A DNA stretch of 50,585 nt from Streptomyces aureocirculatus (GTDB lineage Bacteria > Actinomycetota > Actinomycetes > Streptomycetales > Streptomycetaceae). The notes under the pieces were generated by a model. The model was not told where the DNA came from and made no database searches. It saw only the letters and a list, made by a program, of their open reading frames with translations. The stretch's first letter is position 1; every line of letters starts with the position of its first letter. The stretch covers positions 1 through 50,585 of the forward strand of contig NZ_JOAP01000054.1 in the NCBI RefSeq assembly GCF_000720475.1, in the 5' to 3' direction. A program made the position numbers and the translations under genes. Positions 18,710 through 26,892 of this stretch are shown piece by piece.

Positions 18710-18942
18710 TGGGCGACCGCTGGCACGTCGAGGTCGACCGGTCGGTGTGCATCGGCTCCGGGATGTGCGTGAGCACCGCACCGGCCGGCTTCACCCTCGA
18801 CTCCGCCCGCCAGTCGCACCCCGCGCGGCCCGAGGCCGACGCCGCCGAGGAGATCCTGGAGGCGGCCGAGGGGTGCCCGGTGGAGGCCATCACCATCTCG
18901 CTGGTCGGCAGCGGGGAAGTGGTGTTCCCGCCGGAGGAGTGA
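18709..18942 (+). CDS. [3Fe-4S] ferredoxin, P450 redox-partner type
   Basis: A 77-residue ferredoxin. CIGSGMC gives the first cysteines and GCPVEAI the last, the C-x5-C...C-P pattern of single-cluster [3Fe-4S] proteins that feed electrons to bacterial P450s. The ATG shares its A with the TGA of the aldehyde dehydrogenase (TGATG), so translation is coupled. No P450 gene adjoins it, so the CYP125-like enzyme at 6-7.2 kb is the nearest candidate client. Confidence 0.88.
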   Translation: MGDRWHVEVDRSVCIGSGMCVSTAPAGFTLDSARQSHPARPEADAAEEILEAAEGCPVEAITISLVGSGEVVFPPEE

Positions 18943-18962
18943 GGCCCTCCGGGGGGTGCCTT

Positions 18963-19097
18963 GGCCCCGCCAGGGGCGCGGGGAACTGCGCGAGCAAGCA
19001 GCGATAAGTCGCAGGCGCGTCTGCTGGGTCAGTGGGCAGATGCGTCTGCGGCTTTTCTTGGGCTGGGCGCGCAGTTCCTCGCGCCCCTTTCGGGGCG
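18963..19097. repeat. Long-hairpin intergenic repeat, copy 1
   Basis: About 135 bases, bounded by ggggcgcggggaactgcgcg and the inverted cgcgcagttcctcgcgcccc, with an inner gcagacgc/gcgtctgc-type pair. The same element, more diverged, is present twice in tandem at 31891-32150. It lies between the ferredoxin and kstR 3' ends, where its hairpin could serve as a two-way terminator. Confidence 0.75.
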
Positions 19098-19136
19098 CCC
19101 GGGGGCGGGTCTTTTGAGGGGCCCGGGCCCGGCCTG

Positions 19137-19772
19137 CTACGGCGTCTCGGGCGCCGTCAGGTCGATCAGCCTGCACACCGTCTCGATGTCGATCTTGACC
19201 TGGGCGATCGAGGCGCGCCCGGACAGCCAGGTGATCAGGGCGGAGTGCCAGGTGTGCTCGATGACCCGCACGGCGGAGAGTTGCGCGGGCGTCGGCTGCC
19301 CTGCCAGGCCCATGGCGTCCAGGATGATCGTGGTGGTGAGCCGCGAGACGGTGTCCACCTCGGGGCTCACCGACCGGTCGGCGAACGTCAGGGCGCGCAC
19401 CATCGCGTCCGCGAGGTGCGGCTCGCGCTGCAGCGCCCGGAAGGCCCGCATCAGCGTCTCCGCCACCCGCTCGGCGGGGCGCTCACCGGCCGGGGGGCGC
19501 TTGCGCAGGGTGGTGTGCATGTGCTGCAACTGGTCCTGCATCGTCGCGACGAGCAGATGCACCTTCGACGGGAAGTAGCGGTAGAGCGTGCCGAGGGCGA
19601 CGCCCGCGGCCTCGGCGACCTCCCGCATCTGGACGGCGTCGAAGCCGCCGCGGCTGGCCAGTTGGGCGCTCGCGTGCAGGATGCGGCGGCGCCGGGCCTC
19701 CTGGCGTTCGGTGAGGGGCGGCGAGGCCGGATCTGTCGCGCTCGCTCCGGCCGTTCTCGCGTCAGCAGTCAT
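19137..19772 (-). CDS. kstR: KstR-like TetR-family repressor of steroid catabolism
   Basis: A 211-residue TetR regulator. The N-terminal helix-turn-helix (about 22-70) reads RRRILHASAQLASRGGFDAV, QMREVAEAAGVALGTLYRYF and PSKVHLLVA, very close to what I recall of M. tuberculosis KstR (QMRAVADRADVAVGTLYRYFPSKVHLLV). The C-terminal half (RAFRALQREPHLADAMVRALTFAD, and HTWHSALITWLSGRAS) also matches the KstR ligand-domain pattern. KstR represses cholesterol genes and is released by a steroid CoA thioester. It is divergent from a glycosyltransferase operon, with a perfect KstR consensus site between them, so autoregulation is expected. The ATG at 19772 has only a weak ribosome site. Confidence 0.85.
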   Translation of the reverse strand: MTADARTAGASATDPASPPLTERQEARRRRILHASAQLASRGGFDAVQMREVAEAAGVALGTLYRYFPSKVHLLVATMQDQLQHMHTTLRKRPPAGERPAERVAETLMRAFRALQREPHLADAMVRALTFADRSVSPEVDTVSRLTTTIILDAMGLAGQPTPAQLSAVRVIEHTWHSALITWLSGRASIAQVKIDIETVCRLIDLTAPETP

Positions 19773-20091
19773 AGTTCCGTCGCCCCGTCGGTCCCGTTCG
19801 CCCCGTCAGTCCTGTCGCCCCGCAGGGCCGCCCGCATGCTCCGCCCCGCAGGGCCCGCCCCGCAGGGCCCGCCCACCGTACGGGCCCGCCCGCGGGACCG
19901 CACAGCATGGCAGCACGGCCGCCGTGGCGCGAATCACCTGTTCCGGGGCCTTCCCGCCCGGCTACCTGCCGGTAGATTCGAGCGGGTCCGGCGATCAAGG
20001 GCGATCATGAACAGGAACAAGTCTGAAACTTGTTCTACATTACCGTCCCGGCGTAATCTCGCGGACAACTGAAGGCAGAAGGGGGCCGAGA
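19773..20091. other. kstR upstream region with GC-rich direct repeats
   Basis: Divergent intergenic region. At about 19812-19875 the block cgccccgcagggcc recurs three times as near-exact direct repeats. The kstR/GT4 regulatory site is at 20024-20037. No gene seen. Confidence 0.55.
20024..20037. promoter_or_regulatory. KstR operator upstream of kstR and the GT4 operon
   Basis: TGAAACTTGTTCTA fits TnnAACnnGTTnnA at every defined position. It overlaps a larger inverted repeat GAACAAGT-ctgaa-ACTTGTTC (20015-20035). It lies 54 bases before the GTG of the glycosyltransferase and about 250 before kstR. Confidence 0.72.
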
Positions 20092-21612
20092 GTGACCGCT
20101 GAGGCCATGGAGGCGGGTCCCCTTCCGGGGGCGGTGCCGGGCACGTCGCCGCGGGTACCGGCCGGAACGGCCGCCGACGGCGGGACCGCGCTGCGCATCG
20201 CGCTCCTCACGTACAAGGGGAACCCGTTCTGCGGCGGCCAGGGCGTCTACGTACGGCACCTCTCGCGCGAGCTCGTCCGGCTCGGCCACCGCGTCGAGGT
20301 CATCGGCGCACAGCCCTACCCCGTGCTCGACGAGGGCGAGGACCTCGCCGGACTCGGCCTCACCGAGCTGCCGAGCCTGGACCTCTACCGCTCACCTGAC
20401 CCCTTCCGCACCCCCAAGCGCGATGAGTACCGCGACTGGATCGACGCCCTCGAAGTGGCGACGATGTGGACCGGCGGCTTCCCCGAGCCCGTCACCTTCA
20501 GCCTGCGGGCCCGCCGCCATCTGCGCGCCCGGCGCGGTGAGTTCGACGTCGTGCACGACAACCAGACGCTCGGGTACGGCCTCCTCGGCGACCTGGGCGC
20601 CCCGCTGGTGACGACCATCCACCACCCCATCACCGTCGACCGCCGCCTGGACCTCGACGCCGCCCCCGACTGGAAGCGCCGCGTCTCCGTGCGCCGGTGG
20701 TACGCGTTCACACGGATGCAGAAGCGGGTCGCGCGCAGACTGTCCTCGGTCCTCACGGTCTCCGGTACGTCACGTCAGGAGATCGTCGACCACCTCGGCG
20801 TACGGCCCGACCGGATCGACGTCGTGCACATCGGCGCCGACACCGACCTCTTCTCGCCGGACCCCTCGGTCGCCGAGGTGCCGGGGCGGATCGTGACGAC
20901 GTCGAGCGCCGACGTCCCGCTGAAGGGCCTCGTCCACCTCGTCGAGGCCCTCGCGAAGGTCCGTACCGAGAACCCGGCCGCGCACCTCGTCGTCGTCGGC
21001 AAGCGCGCCGAGGACGGCCCCGTCGCCGCCGCCATCGACCGCTACGGCCTCGGTGACGCCGTCGACTTCGTCAAGGGCATCACCGACGAGGAACTCGTCG
21101 ACCTGGTCCGCTCCGCGCAGATCGCCTGTGTGCCTTCCCTGTACGAGGGGTTCTCGCTGCCCGCCGCGGAGGCGATGGCGACGGGCACGCCGCTGCTCGC
21201 CACGACCGGCGGCGCCATCCCCGAGGTGGCGGGCACCGACGGCGAGACCTGCGTAGCCGTGCCCCCCGGCGACGCGGAGGCCCTGGCCGCGGGCCTGAAC
21301 CGCCTCCTCGGCGACCCCGCGCTGCGGGCCCGCCTCGGCGCGGCGGGCCGGGAGCGGGTCCTCAGGAAGTTCACCTGGGCCCGGGCCGCACAGGGCACGG
21401 TGGAACGCTACCGCGAGGCGATCGCCCGCGAAGCGGCAACCGCCCGCGCGGCGGGCAGCGGCCCGGCCCGTCCGACGGGCACCGGCCCCGCCCGCCCCGC
21501 AGGCGCCGCGGCCACGGAAGACCCCGGCCCCGCGCCCGGCGGCCCCGGGCACCCCACCTCCAAGTCCCCCGCCCTGGCGCCCACGCCCGAAGGAAGCAGG
21601 ACCCCGTGCTGA
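20092..21612 (+). CDS. GT4-family glycosyltransferase
   Basis: A 506-residue GT-B retaining glycosyltransferase. The N-terminal domain has the acceptor-side Gly-rich loop YKGNPFCGGQGVYVRHLSREL (about 43-63); the C-terminal domain has TTSSADVPLKGLVHLVEAL and PSLYEGFSLPAAEAMATGTPLLAT (near 348), the nucleotide-sugar motif with the EX7E-type glutamates. The last ~65 residues are Pro/Ala/Gly-rich and look unstructured. GTG start after AAGGGGGCC. First gene of a three-gene operon; it overlaps the methyltransferase start by seven bases. The KstR site just upstream may affect it. The acceptor is unknown. Confidence 0.85.
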   Translation: MTAEAMEAGPLPGAVPGTSPRVPAGTAADGGTALRIALLTYKGNPFCGGQGVYVRHLSRELVRLGHRVEVIGAQPYPVLDEGEDLAGLGLTELPSLDLYRSPDPFRTPKRDEYRDWIDALEVATMWTGGFPEPVTFSLRARRHLRARRGEFDVVHDNQTLGYGLLGDLGAPLVTTIHHPITVDRRLDLDAAPDWKRRVSVRRWYAFTRMQKRVARRLSSVLTVSGTSRQEIVDHLGVRPDRIDVVHIGADTDLFSPDPSVAEVPGRIVTTSSADVPLKGLVHLVEALAKVRTENPAAHLVVVGKRAEDGPVAAAIDRYGLGDAVDFVKGITDEELVDLVRSAQIACVPSLYEGFSLPAAEAMATGTPLLATTGGAIPEVAGTDGETCVAVPPGDAEALAAGLNRLLGDPALRARLGAAGRERVLRKFTWARAAQGTVERYREAIAREAATARAAGSGPARPTGTGPARPAGAAATEDPGPAPGGPGHPTSKSPALAPTPEGSRTPC

Positions 21613-22361
21613 CCGTCGACTTCACCCGCTTCCCGCTGGCACCGGGGGACCGGGTCCTGGATCTGGGGTGCGGGGCAGGGCGGCACGCCTTCGAGTGCTA
21701 CCGGCGCGGCGCCCGGGTCGTCGCGCTCGACCAGAACGGCGAGGAGATCCGCGAGGTCGCCAAGTGGTTCGCGGCGATGAAGGAGGCCGGTGAGGCGCCG
21801 GCGGGCGCGACGGCCACCGCGATGGAGGGCGACGCGCTGAACCTGCCCTTCCCCGACGAGTCCTTCGACGTCGTGATCATCTCCGAGGTGATGGAGCACA
21901 TCCCCGACGACAAGGGCGTGCTCGTGGAGATGGTGCGGGTGCTCAAGCCGGGTGGCCGGATAGCGGTCACCGTGCCGCGCTACGGCCCGGAGAAGGTGTG
22001 CTGGGCGCTCAGCGACGCCTACCACGAGGTCGAGGGCGGCCACATCCGGATCTACAAGGCGGACGAACTCCTCACCAGGATGCGGGAGTCGGGCCTCAAG
22101 CCGTACGGCACCCACCACGCGCACGCGCTGCACTCACCGTACTGGTGGCTCAAGTGCGCCTTCGGCGTCGACAACGACAAAGCGCTGCCGGTGCGGGCGT
22201 ACCACAAGCTGCTCGTCTGGGACATCATGAAGAAGCCGCTGGCGACGAAGGTCGCCGAGCAGGCCCTGAACCCGCTGATCGGCAAGAGCTTCGTGGCGTA
22301 CGCGACGAAGCCGCACCTGCCCAGTGGGGCGGCGCCCGCCGACGCGAAGGCCGGGGCGTGA
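21606..22361 (+). CDS. Class I SAM-dependent methyltransferase
   Basis: A 251-residue Rossmann-fold methyltransferase of the UbiE/type-11 kind. Motif I is VLDLGCGAGRHAFECYRRGARVVALDQ (position about 17-43), followed by MEGDALNLPFPDESFDVVIISEVMEHIPD and VLKPGGRIAVTVPRYGPE. The C-terminal part (about 150-235) is longer than the bare fold and has ALHSPYWWLKCAFGVDN, probably an acceptor-binding lid. GTG start with GAAGGAAG ribosome site; the stop overlaps the next gene by four bases (GTGA). Probably modifies the product of the preceding glycosyltransferase, or a lipid intermediate. Confidence 0.87.
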   Translation: MLTVDFTRFPLAPGDRVLDLGCGAGRHAFECYRRGARVVALDQNGEEIREVAKWFAAMKEAGEAPAGATATAMEGDALNLPFPDESFDVVIISEVMEHIPDDKGVLVEMVRVLKPGGRIAVTVPRYGPEKVCWALSDAYHEVEGGHIRIYKADELLTRMRESGLKPYGTHHAHALHSPYWWLKCAFGVDNDKALPVRAYHKLLVWDIMKKPLATKVAEQALNPLIGKSFVAYATKPHLPSGAAPADAKAGA

Positions 22362-23431
22362 CGAGTCCCGAGCGCACCGAACACCTGGTCCTGCCGGGCG
22401 TTCTGACGGCCGATCAGGCGATGGCGACGGTCCGCGGCATCCTCGCCGTGCAGCGCGAGGACGGCGCCATCCCCTGGTTCCGCGGCCACCACCTCGACCC
22501 CTGGGACCACACCGAGGCCGCCATGGCCCTGGACGCGGCCGGCGAGCACGCGGCGGCCGCCCGCGCCTACGAGTGGCTTGCCCGGCACCAGAACACGGAC
22601 GGCTCCTGGTACGCGGCGTACGCCGACGGCGAAGCGGACGCCGTCACCGACCACGGCCGCGAGACCAACTTCTGCGCGTACGTGGCCGTCGGCGTCTGGC
22701 ACCACTACCTGAGCACCGGCGACGAGGCGTTCGTCGACCGCATGTGGCCGGTGGTCGTGGCGGCCGTGGAGTTCGTCCTCGCGCTCCAGCAGCCCGGCGG
22801 CCAGATCGGCTGGAAGCGTGAACCCGACGGCACCGCCGTCACGGACGCGCTCCTCACCGGCTCCTCGTCCGTGTACCAGGCGCTGCGCTGCGCCCTCGCC
22901 CTCGCGGAGCTGCGCGACGACCCGCAGTTGGACTGGGAACTGGCCACGGGCGCCCTCGCCCACGCCGTCCGCAGGCACCCCGAGCGCTTCCTCGACAAGG
23001 ACCGCTACTCGATGGACTGGTACTACCCGGTCCTCGGCGGCGCCCTCACCGGCGCCGAGGCCAAGTCCCGCATCGAGGAGGGCTGGGACCGCTTCGTGGT
23101 GCCAGGACTCGGCGTGCGCTGCGTGCACCCCAACCCGTGGGTGACCGGCGGCGAGAGCGCCGAACTCGCCATCGCCCTGTGGGTCCTCGGCGAGTCCGAC
23201 CGGGCCCTGGACATCCTCAAGTCCATCCAGCACCTGCGGGACGCGGAGTCCGGTCTGTACTGGACGGGCTACGTCTTCGAGGACGCGGCGATCTGGCCGG
23301 TCGAACTCACCACGTGGACGGCGGGTTCACTGCTGCTCGCGGTGGCCGCGCTCGGCGGCGACGACGCCACCTGCGCGGTGTTCTCGGGCGAGGAGCTGCC
23401 CGCCGGACTGGACCCGGACTGCTGCGCCTAG
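22358..23431 (+). CDS. Alpha/alpha-toroid (prenyltransferase/squalene-oxidase-like) protein
   Basis: A 357-residue soluble protein built of paired helices: DPWDHTEAAMALDAAGEHAAAARAYEWLARHQNTDGSW (described by position, about 47-84) shows a QW-like repeat (QNTDGSW), with a second QQPGGQIGW and a third SGLYWTG. No signal peptide and no DxDD or prenyl-substrate aspartate motif is evident, so cyclase activity cannot be claimed; a glycoside-hydrolase-like or binding function in a six-hairpin barrel is equally possible. GTG start at 22358 coupled to the methyltransferase stop. The conserved trio with GT4 and methyltransferase implies one pathway of unknown product. Confidence 0.72.
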   Translation: MTSPERTEHLVLPGVLTADQAMATVRGILAVQREDGAIPWFRGHHLDPWDHTEAAMALDAAGEHAAAARAYEWLARHQNTDGSWYAAYADGEADAVTDHGRETNFCAYVAVGVWHHYLSTGDEAFVDRMWPVVVAAVEFVLALQQPGGQIGWKREPDGTAVTDALLTGSSSVYQALRCALALAELRDDPQLDWELATGALAHAVRRHPERFLDKDRYSMDWYYPVLGGALTGAEAKSRIEEGWDRFVVPGLGVRCVHPNPWVTGGESAELAIALWVLGESDRALDILKSIQHLRDAESGLYWTGYVFEDAAIWPVELTTWTAGSLLLAVAALGGDDATCAVFSGEELPAGLDPDCCA

Positions 23432-23433
23432 CC

Positions 23434-23452
23434 GCCGGGCGCGGCGCCCGGC
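23434..23452. terminator. GC hairpin after the GT4-MT-toroid operon
   Basis: gccgggcg-cgg-cgcccggc, an 8-bp perfect stem with a 3-base loop, four bases past the operon stop codon and before the convergent small membrane protein gene. Confidence 0.6.
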
Positions 23453-23459
23453 GCCCGGC

Positions 23460-23774
23460 TCAGTACCGGCGCAGCTTGCCCGCGACGGCGTGCCCCACGA
23501 CGGCGTACACCACCGCCGCCAGGCCGTACCCGCACACGACCCGAGCCCATCGCTCGTCGAAGGTGAACAGGTCGTGCGACCAGCCCGCCAGCCAGCGGGC
23601 CACGTCGTGCACGAACTGCACCAGGTCGTTGCCGCGGTTCGCGTCCAGGAGGTCCATCAGGATCCACAGGACGAGGATGGCGGCCATCACGTCGGCGACG
23701 AGGACGATGATCCGCGCCGCTCCGTCGCTGCCGTTGGTCGAACGCCGGGTGGTGCCTCGTGTCAGGGGAGACAT
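23460..23774 (-). CDS. Small two-helix membrane protein, unknown function
   Basis: A 104-residue protein with a polar Thr/Arg start, one hydrophobic segment IIVLVADVMAAILVLWILM (about 22-40), an amphipathic middle FVHDVARWLAGWSHDLF and a second helix VCGYGLAAVVYAVVGHAVA followed by KLRRY. The layout resembles small YggT-like or DUF-type Streptomyces membrane proteins, but I do not recognise the family. ATG at 23774 chosen because upstream sequence is out of character; its ribosome site is weak. Convergent with the preceding operon. Confidence 0.7.
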   Translation of the reverse strand: MSPLTRGTTRRSTNGSDGAARIIVLVADVMAAILVLWILMDLLDANRGNDLVQFVHDVARWLAGWSHDLFTFDERWARVVCGYGLAAVVYAVVGHAVAGKLRRY

Positions 23775-24070
23775 GGGTACCGGGTACCTGGCCCGGCGCC
23801 GTTGAAACCCGGACGGGGGCGCCCGGCCGGCGGGGTGGCGGGCCCCGGGCGAGGCTGCTGCGGGGAAAGCCGTCCCCGTCCCCTCCGGGAGGTCTCCGTG
23901 TTCTCCTCCGCACCGGCCGCCGCGGCCCGCCAAGGGCTGACTCCCGAAGCGGCCAGACCCGGCTGACGGCCTGTCATTTCACTTGTGTTCACCCGGAGTT
24001 GGTGATTCCTGGGGAGAGAAGTCGCCGTCGTCGCCGATGATCCTGCCCTCGTCACAGGCAGGAGAGCCCG

Positions 24071-25327
24071 GTGTCCGACGACCCGCGACCGCCCACCGAA
24101 GAGCCCCGCCTGACCACACGCCTGCCCACCCGGCGCCGCCCCCGCTACCCGCTGCACGTCGTCGCCGCGATGCCCCTCGCCCTCGCGGGCCTGATCGCCC
24201 TGCTGGTCTCGGGCAACACCCTGCGCCCCTTCGACCGCATCACCACCGTCGACGGCAAGATGGCCTCCAAGTCCGACTACTTCAAGGACCCCGAGGTCCG
24301 GCGGCTGCTCCTGAAGCACGGGATACGCGTCGACATCCACCGTCTCGGCTCGCGCGGCATCGCCACCCAGTCGCTGCGCGGCATGGACGTGGTGTTCCCC
24401 TCAGGACAGCCCGCCGCGAGGCTGATCAGGCAGCGGCAGCAGCGGTCGGTGAAGGCGGCCCGGCCGTTCGTCACCCCGCTGGTGCTCGGTACGTTCAGGG
24501 ACTACGCGCGCACGCTGGTCGCGGCGGGCGTGGCGCGCCCGCAGCGGCCCCCGGGCGGCGGCGAGACGCTGTACTACGACCTCGACATGCGGGGGTTCAT
24601 GCGGCTGATCGAGGACGAGGAGACCTGGAACGGCATCGACTTCACCGCCCACTCCCGGCGCAGCAACGACGGCCGCGTCCTCGTCCGCACCTCCAGCGTC
24701 TGCGAGTCCAACGCCGCGGGAACGTATCTGAGCATCCTCGCCTTCGTGAAGAACGACAACCAGGCGCCCGGCACGGAGCGCCGCAACCGGCCCGCACGGC
24801 GGACCGCGGGCGACCCGGTCCTCGATGTCGCCGCCCAGGTCAAGCCGTTGATCAACCTTCAGGGCATGGCCGCGGACGAGCAGGCCGACAGCTACTTCTC
24901 CGACGAGGGCGAGGCCATCGCGCCGGTCTCGCTCATCTATGAGCACCAGTTCCTGAAGCACCAGGTGGACCACCAGAAGAAGCACGGCGAGCAGGACCGC
25001 AGGCGCGTCCTGCTCTACCCGTCCCCGCACGCCCTCACCGAGCCCGAGCTGATCTCCCTCAACGACGACGGCGACCGGCTCACCACCCTGATGGAGACCG
25101 ACGCGGACCTGCGCCGCCGCGCCATCGAACTCGGCTTCCGGGTCCGCTTCTCCGGCGAGGACGGCACCAGCGAGCAGCTCAACGCGTATCTGCGCGAGCA
25201 CGAGGTGCAGGTGCCGACGCCCAACCCGGACCAGACGAAGGTGGACGCCCCGGACCTGGCCGCCCTGGAGCGGATCATCAACCACGTGGGCAACTGCCCG
25301 CCGCCCGGCCAGGACGGGCCGAGGTGA
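24071..25327 (+). CDS. Membrane-anchored protein with solute-binding-protein-like ectodomain
   Basis: A 418-residue protein with a Pro/Arg-rich cytosolic start, a single membrane helix (about 27-47, YPLHVVAAMPLALAGLIALL) and an extracellular domain. The segments MDVVFPSGQPAARLI, FVTPLVLGTFRDYARTL, YYDLDMRGFMRLI and GRVLVRTSSVCESNAAGTYLSILAFV fall in the order typical of type II periplasmic binding folds. No ligand is predicted. GTG start with GGCAGGAGAG. First of three overlapping genes; the stop overlaps the next start by four bases (GTGA). Best viewed as a sensor or scaffold in an uncharacterised envelope system. Confidence 0.72.
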   Translation: MSDDPRPPTEEPRLTTRLPTRRRPRYPLHVVAAMPLALAGLIALLVSGNTLRPFDRITTVDGKMASKSDYFKDPEVRRLLLKHGIRVDIHRLGSRGIATQSLRGMDVVFPSGQPAARLIRQRQQRSVKAARPFVTPLVLGTFRDYARTLVAAGVARPQRPPGGGETLYYDLDMRGFMRLIEDEETWNGIDFTAHSRRSNDGRVLVRTSSVCESNAAGTYLSILAFVKNDNQAPGTERRNRPARRTAGDPVLDVAAQVKPLINLQGMAADEQADSYFSDEGEAIAPVSLIYEHQFLKHQVDHQKKHGEQDRRRVLLYPSPHALTEPELISLNDDGDRLTTLMETDADLRRRAIELGFRVRFSGEDGTSEQLNAYLREHEVQVPTPNPDQTKVDAPDLAALERIINHVGNCPPPGQDGPR

Positions 25328-26892
25328 CCGCGCGCCTGCGGCAGCCGGCGCTCGCCCTCGCCCTGCTGCTGCTCGCCGCGCTGCTCAGCGGCTGCACGAA
25401 GGACTCCGAGCCGCACACCCTGCGGGTCCTCGCCAGCCCCGAACTCGTCGACATGGAGCCACTCCTCGACGAGTTGAAGGACGACACCGGCGTCGAACTG
25501 AAGCTGGACTACAAGGCCACCCCCGATCTGTCCGGGCCGCTCGACGGCTACGACCTCGCCTGGCCCGCCACCGACCGCTCGTATCTGCTGCGGCTCGGCG
25601 CGTCCGGCGAGCCTGCGGCCAGGCCCGAGTCCACGGCGGTCATGCGGTCCCCGGTGGTCGTCGGCCTGACCCGGGACACCGCGGACCGGCTGCGCCGGGG
25701 CGTGCCCGGCGGGCGGCTCACCTGGGCGGACATCGCGGACGCCGCCGCCGAGGGGTCTCTGCGCTTCGGCATGGCCGACCCGCGGCGCAGCGACACCGGG
25801 CGGGCCGCGCTCGTGGGCGTCGCCACGGCCGCCGCGGGCACCGGCCGGGCGCTGCGCACCCAGGACGTGTCCTGTGACCAACTGCGCGGCTTCCGCTCCG
25901 GCCAGACACTCACCGGCGCAAGCTCCCGCGAACTGATCGACACCTACGTACGCCGCCCGGACGCCGCCGACGCGCTCATCGCGCACGAGTCGGAGCTGCT
26001 CACCCTGAACGCGGCCGGGAAGCTGGCGCGGCCCCTGGAGATCGTCCACCCCGAGGACGGCATGGTCCTGTCCGACTTCCCGCTGCTGCTCCTGAACGCC
26101 GGTGAGCACCGGGCCTACCGCGAGGTCGTCGACTGGCTGCGCCGCGACGACGTGCAGCGCGACCTCGTGCGGCGGACCTGGCGGCGGCCCGTGGGCCAGG
26201 ACGTGCCGCGCCCCGCCGCGCTGCGCGGGGACATCGGCAACGCCCTTTCGTACCCGGACCGGCCGGAGGTCGTCCGGCGCCTCATGGACTACTACGGCAC
26301 CCCGGGACGCGACACCGGTGACCACGTAGTGTTCCTGCTCGACTTCTCGACGTCGATGCGCGGGCCCCGGATGGCCGCGCTGCGTGCCGCGTTCGCCGAC
26401 CTCAGTGGCGCGGACCCGTCCGCGGCGGGGAAGTTCGCCCGCTTCTACCGGGGCGAGCGGCTCACCGTGGTGCGGTTCGCGGGCCGCGTCCTGGGCGAGC
26501 GCACGGTGACCGTACGCGGCGACAAGGACCTGCGGGCGCTCAAGTCCTTCGTCGCCGGGGGAAAGTTCGGCGACGACACGGCCGTCTGGTCGGCGCTCGC
26601 GCACGGCTACAGGAACGCGTCCGACGCGCTGCGCGAGCACCCCGGCCGCCCCCTGTCGATCGTCCTGATGACGGACGGCGAGAGCAACGCGGGTCTTTCG
26701 TACGCGGAGTTCACCCGTCGGCACGCCCGGCTCGCGCCCGCCGCGCGGTCGGTACCGACCTTCCCCGTCCACTTCGGCGAGGCCGACGCGAAGGCGCTGC
26801 GCCGCGCCGCCGACGCGACCGGCGGACGCATGGTGGACGCCAACTCCTCTTCTCTCTCCCAGGCGTTCAAGGAGATACGTGGCTGTCGTTGA
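25324..26892 (+). CDS. Lipoprotein with solute-binding and VWA domains
   Basis: A 522-residue exported lipoprotein: hydrophobic signal with lipobox LLSGC (Cys about 23), a substrate-binding-like domain (about 35-300, with LRVLASPELVDMEPLLDEL and MVLSDFPLLLLNAGEHR), then a von Willebrand A domain from about 335. The VWA domain has the complete metal site start DFSTS (DxSxS), a TAVWSAL threonine and LMTDGESNAG. Such SBP-VWA fusions can bind metal-dependent protein partners. It overlaps both neighbours (4 and 14 bases), so the three proteins are made together. Confidence 0.82.
   Translation: MTARLRQPALALALLLLAALLSGCTKDSEPHTLRVLASPELVDMEPLLDELKDDTGVELKLDYKATPDLSGPLDGYDLAWPATDRSYLLRLGASGEPAARPESTAVMRSPVVVGLTRDTADRLRRGVPGGRLTWADIADAAAEGSLRFGMADPRRSDTGRAALVGVATAAAGTGRALRTQDVSCDQLRGFRSGQTLTGASSRELIDTYVRRPDAADALIAHESELLTLNAAGKLARPLEIVHPEDGMVLSDFPLLLLNAGEHRAYREVVDWLRRDDVQRDLVRRTWRRPVGQDVPRPAALRGDIGNALSYPDRPEVVRRLMDYYGTPGRDTGDHVVFLLDFSTSMRGPRMAALRAAFADLSGADPSAAGKFARFYRGERLTVVRFAGRVLGERTVTVRGDKDLRALKSFVAGGKFGDDTAVWSALAHGYRNASDALREHPGRPLSIVLMTDGESNAGLSYAEFTRRHARLAPAARSVPTFPVHFGEADAKALRRAADATGGRMVDANSSSLSQAFKEIRGCR

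Noticed and set aside
22358..23431. Calling the 22.4-kb toroid protein a terpene cyclase or prenyltransferase enzyme
   Set aside because: The QW-like repeats are there, but no DxDD or substrate-binding aspartate motif was found, so only the fold is claimed.
23987..24008. Pho box upstream of the SBP/VWA operon (gttcacccgga then gttggtgattc)
   Set aside because: The first 11-mer fits the PhoP consensus, but the second unit matches only the GTT of GTTCACC, so there is no convincing direct repeat.
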